From the NCBI GenBank assembly GCA_937952895.1, contig CALFYC010000174.1, forward strand, positions 1 through 7,889: a DNA stretch of 7,889 bases. The letters are read 5' to 3'. Both the position numbers and the translations under genes were made by a program. A model generated the notes under the pieces. It was not told the DNA's origin, searched no databases, and worked only from the letters and a program-made list of their open reading frames with translations. This DNA comes from an uncultured Neisseriaceae bacterium. Lineage in GTDB: Bacteria > Pseudomonadota > Gammaproteobacteria > Burkholderiales > UBA11063. Shown piece after piece: positions 1 to 5,747 of this stretch. The number at the start of each line of letters is the position of its first letter. Position 1 is the first letter of the stretch.

Positions 1-261
1 TTAGTAGCTCATGGCTACACATACTCACAAGCCTACATCAAGGCGCACATTATGTACTGCGATTCACAGCGTACAGTAATCAAACTTGCTGTATGGCCTA
101 CACAGGCAGACAGAACCAATGGCGCAGAGCCAGTGCGTTACGACAGCGATTTACGTCAATTCCCTACTGACTTGCAGATGCAAGCTGATAACCCAATAGC
201 CTATGCTTACACATTGCTTGAACAAAGCAATGAGTTTGCAGAAGCTGTGTGGAATGTGTAA
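1..261 (+). CDS. 3' end of an unrecognised phage gene (start outside the window)
   Basis: The frame is open from base 1 and ends at TAA 259-261, giving at least 86 residues. The ATG at 52 is probably internal, because the same frame continues upstream without a stop (residues read LVAHGYTYSQAYIKAH before that Met) and no Shine-Dalgarno site precedes it. The visible part is soluble-looking, with no membrane segment, and ends in an acidic helix-like tail (EQSNEFAEAVWNV). I recognise no family. The DNA differs from the rest of the window: about 48% G+C by hand count over the first 180 bases, against roughly 28-38% in lines sampled elsewhere, and arginine is mostly CGT here instead of AGA. This could mean a highly expressed virion gene with optimised codons, or a different origin. 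The position just upstream of lysis and fibre genes suggests a structural protein, which is inference only. Confidence 0.7.
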   Translation, partial: LVAHGYTYSQAYIKAHIMYCDSQRTVIKLAVWPTQADRTNGAEPVRYDSDLRQFPTDLQMQADNPIAYAYTLLEQSNEFAEAVWNV

Positions 262-297
262 GGAATACTACATATCACATAATAAAATAAGTACACT

Positions 298-302
298 GGA
301 GA
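298..302 (+). promoter_or_regulatory. Ribosome binding site of the endolysin gene
   Basis: GGAGA lies about 8 bases before the ATG at 310, a good Shine-Dalgarno match and spacing. It fixes the endolysin start. The 48-base gap before it (262-309) is AT-rich. I see no hairpin terminator there, so read-through from the upstream gene is plausible. Confidence 0.7.
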
Positions 303-309
303 AAACTTA

Positions 310-744
310 ATGCAGAATAGCAGATCTTTAAATGATCTGCATCCAAAAGTAAAAGCTATGGCCGAAAAATTTATAGATTCTTGCAAAAAAGAAGGCATAG
401 ATATTTTGGTCACTAGCACATACAGAGATGCGGAATCACAAAATGAACTTTATGCACAAGGCAGAACAAAACCTGGAAAAGTTGTCACAAATGCTAAGGC
501 TGGACAATCTTGGCACAATTATCGCTTAGCATTTGATATAGTGCCGCTAAGAAATGGAAAACCAGTTTGGAATACATCTGGAAGTATTGATGGGAAATTA
601 TGGGCTAGAATAGGTGTTCTTGGAAAATTAGCTGGCCTTCAATGGGCTGGTGACTGGACTGGATCATTAAAAGAAATGGCTCATTTTCAGTACGCTGGAG
701 GGTTGACATTAGCAGATCTTCAAGCTGGTAAACAATTAAAATAA
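310..744 (+). CDS. Phage endolysin, M15 family peptidase (L-alanyl-D-glutamate peptidase type)
   Basis: This 144-residue protein has the layout of M15 (VanY/M15C, T5 endolysin-like) zinc peptidases, which cut the peptide stems of peptidoglycan for host lysis. An N-terminal helix (LHPKVKAMAEKFIDSCKKEG) leads into the TSTYRDAESQNELYAQGR segment (residues 35-52) typical of the family. The first zinc motif is SWHNYRLAFD, with likely ligands His69 and Asp76. The second is ExxHF, with Glu122 as likely catalytic acid/base and His125 as third ligand. The length suits a single catalytic domain. There is no signal peptide, so export would need a holin, and none is visible here. One oddity: the SxHxxGxAxD consensus has Arg72 (codon CGC, 523-525) where Gly is usual. 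The gene sits 48 bases after the upstream gene and 16 before the fibre gene, in the same late block. The alternative, a D-Ala-D-Ala carboxypeptidase, is less likely in this context. Confidence 0.9.
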   Translation: MQNSRSLNDLHPKVKAMAEKFIDSCKKEGIDILVTSTYRDAESQNELYAQGRTKPGKVVTNAKAGQSWHNYRLAFDIVPLRNGKPVWNTSGSIDGKLWARIGVLGKLAGLQWAGDWTGSLKEMAHFQYAGGLTLADLQAGKQLK

Positions 745-746
745 TT

Positions 747-750
747 AGGA
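747..750 (+). promoter_or_regulatory. Ribosome binding site of the fibre gene
   Basis: AGGA lies 10 bases before the ATG at 761, just after the endolysin stop (742-744). The spacing is slightly long but usable, and it supports the 761 start. Confidence 0.55.
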
Positions 751-760
751 ATAATAATTC

Positions 761-3700
761 ATGGCAATTTTTAATTTTATTGCAACAAAGACATATTATG
801 TATGTAATGTTTATGGCAATACAATCACAATAAACAATACAGTATCAACACCAATAGATGTGTCATTGTTGTCGTCATCAGAACTAAGAATGCTTGCTCT
901 TGGTGTGTCATTTCAAGATTTAACCACCAATGACAATGTAGCATTTGAAACTTATTATACTGGCGTTTTAGGAGATATAACATCTGGGGGATCTGGCAGC
1001 ACAAGCAAAGAGCAAATACAAGATACAGTTGCGGAGATGTTGGAAAATGGAACACTCATAACATCAGATTATGATGATAACGATGGGACAATACAATTGA
1101 CACCACTGCCTGGAGTTTTAATTAAGGATTATGTTAGTGATACATCTGGTGCCGTTCATATTAATGGTGGCGAAATAACACCTTCTGGGGGTGTGTCTTT
1201 TACGATTTCAGCTGGCGATGGTTATGCAAAAAATACAGCAAATGAAATAGTAAAAGTAGAATGGCCAAGTATTAATGATTCATGCCAATTTAATGGCAAT
1301 AATTTTATAGGAATAGATTATAATGGCGATATTGTGGTTTCTTCTTCACAGCTTGGGCCAGAAATCATAGCACTTGGATACATTAATACAGCTGCTGGAA
1401 ACACATTAATAACTGGCTTTAGTAATATTCACGGAAATGGAGAAAATGCCAACTATTGGATAAATCAATGGGTTAGAAATGTAGTTGGCGCAAATGTAGA
1501 ATATGGATGCAATATATCAGCATTACCGTCACCAAATCAATTATCTATAAATATGGCAAGCGGTAGAGCATGGGCACAATTTAATGAGATTAATATTGGC
1601 GATATAACTACATTTACTAAATTATATGGAAGCTCTTTAGGTTTTCTTATAAATGCATCAAATCCAAATATTATAGATAATGTCAATATCAACGACAGAT
1701 CGCAAGCTCCTGGATCTGCACTTGTTCCAATGACAACAGGGTTTTTCAAAAAAGACTTAGTTTTTGTAACAGCAGAAGGCAATTTGTATTACTTAACAGC
1801 AACATCCGAATGGCCAACACTTGAAGATGCACAAAAAGCACCAATGCCAGAAGCGCCATCATCAATCAAGGCACAAATAATAAGATTGGCTGGAATAGTT
1901 GTACAAAAAAATGCATCAATCATTTCAGATATTATTGACATAAGACCAATGTTTTCAAAATTATTTGAAACTGGAACATCTGCTATACCTTCTACGGCCA
2001 TAAGTCATAATGATCTTGCTGATTTAAATGTAGATAGTCATGGTCAATATCACAATGATACAAGAGGTGACATTAGATACTATAGAAAAACAGAAATTGA
2101 TGCATACCTAGCAGACAAGGCAGACGTGTCCCATACGCACACTAATGCCACAACTACAGTAAGTGGATTTATGTCATCAAGTGATAAAGCAAAACTAGAT
2201 ACATTTGTATTAAGCAGCGTACTTGATAGATCAAATCACACTGGAACTCAGGATGTTTCAACAATAACTGGCTTATCAAAATCATCAGTGGGTTTAAACA
2301 ACGTAGATAATACAAGTGATTTAAACAAGCCTGTATCTACAGCAACTCAAACAGCATTAAATGGAAAATCTGATATTGGCCATGTGCATATAATTAGCAA
2401 CACAACAGGACTACAAGCAGCACTTGATAGTAAGGAGCCAAATATTTCATCTGGTTTGAATAGTCAATACTTACGAGGAGATAAATCTTGGCAGACATTA
2501 GATAAGACATCAGTTGGTTTAGCAAATGTAGATAATACTTCAGATATTAATAAACCTATAAGCACTGCAATCCAGACAGCTCTGAATACAAAAGAAGGAT
2601 CAATAGCAAGCGGCGCAACAAATCAATACTGGAGAGGAGACAAAACATGGCAAATTCTGGACAAGTCTGCCGTTGGATTAGCAAACGTAGACAATACAAG
2701 TGATGCAAATAAGCCAATAAGCACAGCTACGCAGACAGCTCTGAATGGAAAACAAGCAACATTAGTAAGTGCAACAAATATTAAAACTATTAATGGTTCA
2801 ACAATACTAGGTGGTGGCGACTTAACTGTAAGTGGTGTTACAAACTTAACAACAACACAAAATGCAACTTCTGCAACAATAGTTTCAGATACTGGTACTG
2901 ATGCAACAATACCTCTTGGTAATGGAACATTAGCTGGTCTTTCTATAAATGATTTTACTACTGCTGAAAAATCTAAACTTGGAGCTATATCTGGAACCAA
3001 TACTGGTGATGAAACGCAAGCTACAATTAAAACAAAACTTGGTGCCGCTACTGCACTTGTTGATGGATATTTAACATCCACAGATTGGAACACCTTTAAT
3101 GGCAAGCAGAACTTTATTGCTGCAGGAACGGTTTCACAGTATCGCAGAGGAGATAATACTTGGGCTACACTAGACAAATCAGCCGTAGGTCTTTCTAATG
3201 TAGCAAACGCAGACACTACCAATGCTAGCAATATAAGTTCTGGAACATTAGCTAATGCACGATTGACAACCAACTTATCACAAATAGGAAATGAAACATT
3301 TGCAAATGGTGAGGTTGTGCAAAGTTTTGGTGGTATATTGCAAAATGCATCTTTAGCATCTGGTGTAACTGGAATGTCTATAACAAATTCTGCTGGCCAA
3401 ATATTATTTGATGCGCCATACGCAAAAGGCCCATTAAATCAAAAAAGCGGAATATTTGAGGATTTTATAACATATTCTGCAACTGTAATTTCTCCATATC
3501 TATTAAGAACCGTATCTGGTTTTGGTGCAACTACAAGTATTGCTCCAGCATTAAGTAGTGGAGATATTAGAAATGGTGTGATTGTATTCTCAACTGGAAC
3601 AAATAGTGGCGGTGCTGCTGGGGCGGCATCTGGCAGTTTATCAAGTATTAATTTTGCAAATATTCCAGAAGGGGGATACGAAGAGGTTGGATTTAATTTT

Positions 3701-4123
3701 AGAATACCAATCTTGCCAGACTCAACACAACAATTTTTGGTAAATATGGGATTTGGCGATAGTGCATTTGGTGGCATACCAACAGATGGAGCGTATATAT
3801 CTATTGGTCATACCAGTGGCAATGCAACAGCAAATACAAGATCAAACAGCAGTGGAACCACATACCACAACATTGCAATTTCTGCAAATACTGACACCAC
3901 TGCACGAGTAAGGGTTTCAAGGATCTCAGGGTTATTATATGCAACATATTTTATAAATGGAGCATCTATGGGAGCTGCCATACCAACAAACATACCATCT
4001 GGTGCTTCACGCGAAGTTGGCATAATGTTTGGAATAAACAAGTTTGCTGGCGCTACACCAAGAACAATAGAGCTTGATTGGATATACTACGAATCATTCA
4101 AACCACGAACAATAAATTATTAA
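761..4123 (+). CDS. Phage tail fibre / receptor-binding protein with repeated shaft modules
   Basis: This 1120-residue protein is rich in Thr, Ser, Asn and Gly and has almost no Cys, as fibrous virion proteins do. About residues 1-105 are a small N-terminal region, perhaps the virion attachment part, ending in a Gly/Ser linker (TSGGSGSTS). Residues 110-400 look like beta-rich fibre modules. Residues 416-431 read HNDLADLNVDSHGQYH, followed by the SHTHT motif (457-461), GFMSSSDKAKLD, SNHTGTQ (491-497) and HVH (541-543); all are recurrent phage-fibre motifs. The shaft then carries repeated VGLxNVDNTSDxNKP units (residues 506-536, 559-664 and 783-817). SGTNTGDETQ (744-753) and DGYLTSTDWNTFNGKQ (768-783) are also common fibre pieces. 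Residues from about 897 to 1120 look like a jelly-roll/LamG-like tip ending in DWIYYE, a likely receptor-binding head. I see no C-terminal S74 chaperone with its cleavage motif. The fibre would bind the host surface as a trimer. The exact fibre type (long, short or side) cannot be told from this sequence. Confidence 0.88.
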   Translation: MAIFNFIATKTYYVCNVYGNTITINNTVSTPIDVSLLSSSELRMLALGVSFQDLTTNDNVAFETYYTGVLGDITSGGSGSTSKEQIQDTVAEMLENGTLITSDYDDNDGTIQLTPLPGVLIKDYVSDTSGAVHINGGEITPSGGVSFTISAGDGYAKNTANEIVKVEWPSINDSCQFNGNNFIGIDYNGDIVVSSSQLGPEIIALGYINTAAGNTLITGFSNIHGNGENANYWINQWVRNVVGANVEYGCNISALPSPNQLSINMASGRAWAQFNEINIGDITTFTKLYGSSLGFLINASNPNIIDNVNINDRSQAPGSALVPMTTGFFKKDLVFVTAEGNLYYLTATSEWPTLEDAQKAPMPEAPSSIKAQIIRLAGIVVQKNASIISDIIDIRPMFSKLFETGTSAIPSTAISHNDLADLNVDSHGQYHNDTRGDIRYYRKTEIDAYLADKADVSHTHTNATTTVSGFMSSSDKAKLDTFVLSSVLDRSNHTGTQDVSTITGLSKSSVGLNNVDNTSDLNKPVSTATQTALNGKSDIGHVHIISNTTGLQAALDSKEPNISSGLNSQYLRGDKSWQTLDKTSVGLANVDNTSDINKPISTAIQTALNTKEGSIASGATNQYWRGDKTWQILDKSAVGLANVDNTSDANKPISTATQTALNGKQATLVSATNIKTINGSTILGGGDLTVSGVTNLTTTQNATSATIVSDTGTDATIPLGNGTLAGLSINDFTTAEKSKLGAISGTNTGDETQATIKTKLGAATALVDGYLTSTDWNTFNGKQNFIAAGTVSQYRRGDNTWATLDKSAVGLSNVANADTTNASNISSGTLANARLTTNLSQIGNETFANGEVVQSFGGILQNASLASGVTGMSITNSAGQILFDAPYAKGPLNQKSGIFEDFITYSATVISPYLLRTVSGFGATTSIAPALSSGDIRNGVIVFSTGTNSGGAAGAASGSLSSINFANIPEGGYEEVGFNFRIPILPDSTQQFLVNMGFGDSAFGGIPTDGAYISIGHTSGNATANTRSNSSGTTYHNIAISANTDTTARVRVSRISGLLYATYFINGASMGAAIPTNIPSGASREVGIMFGINKFAGATPRTIELDWIYYESFKPRTINY
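2276..2368 (+). repeat. Diverged copy of the fibre shaft repeat (residues 506-536)
   Basis: It encodes SKSSVGLNNVDNTSDLNKPV and the following STATQTALNGK. This matches the second half of the 53-residue units further on, but lacks the preceding QYxRGDKxW half-module. It is separated from the tandem pair by a segment with an HVH motif and a TTGLQAALDSK helix-like motif. Confidence 0.8.
2435..2752 (+). repeat. Two tandem 159-base (53-residue) fibre shaft repeats
   Basis: Unit 1 (2435-2593, residues 559-611) and unit 2 (2594-2752, residues 612-664) align without gaps. Each reads roughly SGxxxQYxRGDKxWQxLDK, then SVGLANVDNTSD or AVGLANVDNTSD, then NKPISTAxQTALN. The proteins are closely alike, but many shared residues use different codons (for example GAT AAT ACT TCA against GAC AAT ACA AGT for DNTS). 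The duplication is therefore old or has diverged under protein-level constraint. The role is probably shaft length and trimer folding. Confidence 0.85.
3107..3211 (+). repeat. Fourth, degenerate copy of the fibre shaft repeat (residues 783-817)
   Basis: It encodes a QYRRGDNTWATLDK half-module followed by SAVGLSNVANAD. The second half has lost the DNTSDxNKPISTA part and instead runs into NISSGTLANARL, another common fibre motif. It lies about 118 residues after the tandem pair. Confidence 0.75.
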
Positions 4124-4126
4124 AAA

Positions 4127-4132
4127 TAAGGA
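4127..4132 (+). promoter_or_regulatory. Ribosome binding site of the gene behind the fibre
   Basis: TAAGGA lies 6 bases before the ATG at 4139 and 3 bases after the fibre stop codon. This is a standard spacing and supports the start. Confidence 0.65.
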
Positions 4133-4138
4133 ACTAAC

Positions 4139-4972
4139 ATGTATATAGATTTTTTAACATACCAATATGTATATAATCCAGCCAATCTTCCAGGAGATTG
4201 GCCTGCGTACACAAAAGAAGTTATCAACGAAGCAGATCCAATAGATGAAAACTGGCAAAGATTAGAAACTAGTCTTTTTGATGCATACATGTCAGATGCA
4301 AACAGAATAGCGACTTACGAGGCTGCTCTTCAGTATTACAACAACTCAAAACAATTAAAAGTTACTGAGTATGTTGATGATAGATTTATAGATCTGCCTC
4401 CAAATAAAATAGATTTCAGAAGACACCTTAAAGACGGATATGTTTTAAATAAAACAATATTAATGGCAGCAAATGGGAGACCAGTATATGCTCTTTATAA
4501 ATATGAGGATGCCGAAATAGCTAAAATTAAATTTGAATTTGAAACTAACGGATTTAATTTAGTAACAAGAAGAACTGAAAAATTATGCTATTTTGACTTA
4601 AATGGAAATGAAAGCCAAGATTATATAATTTCAGATGAAACATGGGACTTATCTCAAACTTATTACTTAGCAAAAGCTCTTAATGAAAGATATGCAGCAA
4701 GATGTAAAATATTTGATGAGATCAAGGCTTATATAAATGCAGTTATGTTAATCACATATTTGGGACAGGGTTTGACATATCAAAATGTATTGACAGATGG
4801 ATACAACTTCTGGAAAGAATATTCTTCTGATATAGATGCATGGTTACATATAGGTGCTAGTGGACCATTTGTAGATAGAATTACTAACGATTCAGTGTTC
4901 GCATTCTTAAGTTTTGAAATATCACCTAATATATCAATTAGAGATTGGATAATACAGAGAGTAACATACTAA
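4139..4972 (+). CDS. Unrecognised protein encoded directly behind the tail fibre
   Basis: This is a 277-residue protein of no family I recognise. It starts 15 bases after the fibre stop with a good Shine-Dalgarno site and is the last gene before a strong terminator, so it is probably co-transcribed with the fibre. Residues 1-80 are rich in aromatic and acidic residues, with a likely helix around 38-68 (IDENWQRLETSLFDAYMSD and onward). Residues 95-150 look beta-rich and include a DLPPNKIDFRRHLKDGY segment. Residues 175-235 look helical, with a short hydrophobic patch (AVMLITYLG) too short to be a clear membrane span. There is no signal peptide. There are only two Cys, at about 149 and 190. Position suggests a fibre partner such as a chaperone, connector or adhesin cap, but there is no sequence signature for any of these. 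Confidence 0.8.
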   Translation: MYIDFLTYQYVYNPANLPGDWPAYTKEVINEADPIDENWQRLETSLFDAYMSDANRIATYEAALQYYNNSKQLKVTEYVDDRFIDLPPNKIDFRRHLKDGYVLNKTILMAANGRPVYALYKYEDAEIAKIKFEFETNGFNLVTRRTEKLCYFDLNGNESQDYIISDETWDLSQTYYLAKALNERYAARCKIFDEIKAYINAVMLITYLGQGLTYQNVLTDGYNFWKEYSSDIDAWLHIGASGPFVDRITNDSVFAFLSFEISPNISIRDWIIQRVTY

Positions 4973-4985
4973 TAAAACAAAATAG

Positions 4986-5010
4986 AAAGCGGCAATTTGC
5001 CGCTTTTTTT
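4986..5010 (+). terminator. Strong intrinsic terminator of the fibre block, possibly bidirectional
   Basis: AAAGCGGCA pairs with TGCCGCTTT around an ATT loop (core GCGGC 4989-4993 with GCCGC 4999-5003) and is followed by seven T (5004-5010). It lies 14 bases after the stop of the upstream gene and 5 before the end of the convergent hydrolase gene. Read from the minus strand, the same stem is followed by CTTTCTATTTTG, a weaker U-rich tail, so it may also stop minus-strand transcripts. Confidence 0.92.
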
Positions 5011-5014
5011 ATAA

Positions 5015-5677
5015 CTAAAATTTATTATGTTCTATAAAATTTAAACACATACTGGCAACTTTTGAACTCCAAAGTAGATTAACATGATCAACATGAAGGC
5101 AAGCATAATCTGAGATGCAAAGTGTGTTATTTTCATTTTCTGACAACCTAACAACTCCATCATGAATAAAGTTGTCGCCTAAAATCATTCTTCCTAATAT
5201 AATGAGTGGGTTCCAATAAGATTTGTGCTTATTGCCGACAATTACACCAACTTTGCATTTTTCAATAATATTATATTTAAGCAATGCAGACCCATAAGAC
5301 AGTTCTTCAACTATAGGGAAAATTTTAGTTATGAAAGGTATTTTTGTAGAAATTTTATTTGCAAGAATTGCCCCAGAATGAGGAGATCCTAATGTTATTA
5401 TTTGTGATACTTTACAATATATCCGCTTTGATGACGCTAGCTTTGCTGCTAATACTCCTCCCAGCGAATGTCCAATTATGCAAATATCGTCATGATAAGA
5501 AAAATTAGAATTAAATAAACCTTCTAAATAATCCAATATTTGATATATATCGGAAGTTATAGAATAATATGAAAAAACATGTGTCTGGTAGTCTGAAAAA
5601 ATATTAATATAAGCCTTAAGAAAGCTCATTGTTATACCATGACTACCTAAACCATGTAATAATGCTACATGTTTCAT
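5015..5677 (-). CDS. Alpha/beta-hydrolase, lipase/esterase type
   Basis: This 220-residue protein has a near-complete lipase-like catalytic set. It opens with VALLHGLGSHG (residues 4-14), the strand and HG oxyanion-hole motif of lipases. IIGHSLGG (67-74) is the nucleophile elbow with Ser71. TLGSPHSG (95-102) follows, as in triacylglycerol lipases and PGAP1-like enzymes. FIHDGVV (170-176) offers Asp173 as the acid, and HVDHVNLL (195-202) offers His198 as the base. It would hydrolyse an ester, thioester or amide; the substrate cannot be told. There is no signal peptide, so it is probably cytoplasmic unless released at lysis or packaged. It is the only minus-strand gene between two plus-strand blocks, with its own ribosome site and possible promoter. 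Such a layout is typical of a phage accessory (moron) gene. Base composition is like that of its AT-rich neighbours. The start is supported by AGGAG 8 bases upstream. Confidence 0.88.
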   Translation of the reverse strand: MKHVALLHGLGSHGITMSFLKAYINIFSDYQTHVFSYYSITSDIYQILDYLEGLFNSNFSYHDDICIIGHSLGGVLAAKLASSKRIYCKVSQIITLGSPHSGAILANKISTKIPFITKIFPIVEELSYGSALLKYNIIEKCKVGVIVGNKHKSYWNPLIILGRMILGDNFIHDGVVRLSENENNTLCISDYACLHVDHVNLLWSSKVASMCLNFIEHNKF

Positions 5678-5685
5678 AAAGCGGT

Positions 5686-5690
5686 CTCCT
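5686..5690 (-). promoter_or_regulatory. Strong ribosome binding site of the hydrolase gene
   Basis: Read on the minus strand this is AGGAG, 8 bases before the ATG at 5677. It is among the best Shine-Dalgarno matches in the window and fixes the hydrolase start. Confidence 0.8.
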
Positions 5691-5698
5691 ATGTTATG

Positions 5699-5728
5699 AT
5701 TCTACCAACAAAGAATACACTATTCCAA
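5699..5728 (-). promoter_or_regulatory. Possible sigma70-type promoter for the hydrolase
   Basis: On the minus strand, TTGGAA (5728-5723, 4 of 6 to TTGACA) and TAGAAT (5704-5699, 5 of 6 to TATAAT) are 18 bases apart, placed correctly upstream of the AGGAG site. Because the DNA is AT-rich, chance matches are common, so this is only a candidate. A small inverted repeat, ATTCT 5699-5703 with AGAAT 5712-5716, overlaps the -10 element and could be an operator or chance. Confidence 0.4.
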
Positions 5729-5741
5729 AATAAATACAATA
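5729..5741 (+). promoter_or_regulatory. Possible promoter for the intein-bearing gene (T4-late-like or sigma70 -10)
   Basis: AATAAATACAATA matches the T4 late promoter core TATAAATACTATT at 10 of 13 positions. It also contains TACAAT (5735-5740), a 5 of 6 sigma70 -10 element with no clear -35. It would put the transcript start within a few bases of the GGGA ribosome site, giving a very short leader. In DNA this AT-rich the match is weak evidence. Confidence 0.25.
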
Positions 5742-5742
5742 C

Positions 5743-5746
5743 GGGA
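5743..5746 (+). promoter_or_regulatory. Ribosome binding site that favours the second ATG of the next gene
   Basis: GGGA is only 1 base from the ATG at 5748 but 7 bases from the in-frame ATG at 5754, and 13 from a third at 5760. The spacing argues that translation starts at 5754, giving MQMNKN rather than MDMQMNKN. Confidence 0.45.
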
Positions 5747-5747
5747 A

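Noticed and set aside
52..54. ATG as start of the first gene
   Set aside because: The same frame is open back to base 1 with plausible protein, and no Shine-Dalgarno site precedes the ATG, so the true start is likely outside the window.
207..419. Minus-strand open frame across the 1-261 gene and the endolysin start
   Set aside because: It overlaps two convincing plus-strand genes and the endolysin ribosome site. It has no motif and no good ribosome site.
2276..3211. Repeats in the fibre region as a possible CRISPR array
   Set aside because: The repeats are coding, unevenly spaced, diverged at DNA level and in frame, and no short identical repeats with unique spacers are present.
2623..3273. 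216-codon open frame on the minus strand inside the fibre gene
   Set aside because: It lies wholly antisense to repetitive, Thr/Ser/Asn-rich fibre coding sequence, which keeps the opposite strand free of stops. Its protein is a low-complexity Val/Ala/Ser shadow.
3439..4041. Minus-strand open frames in the fibre tip region
   Set aside because: They are antisense to the fibre C-terminal domain, and their Pro/Ala/Val-rich composition mirrors the Gly/Thr/Asn codons of the real gene.
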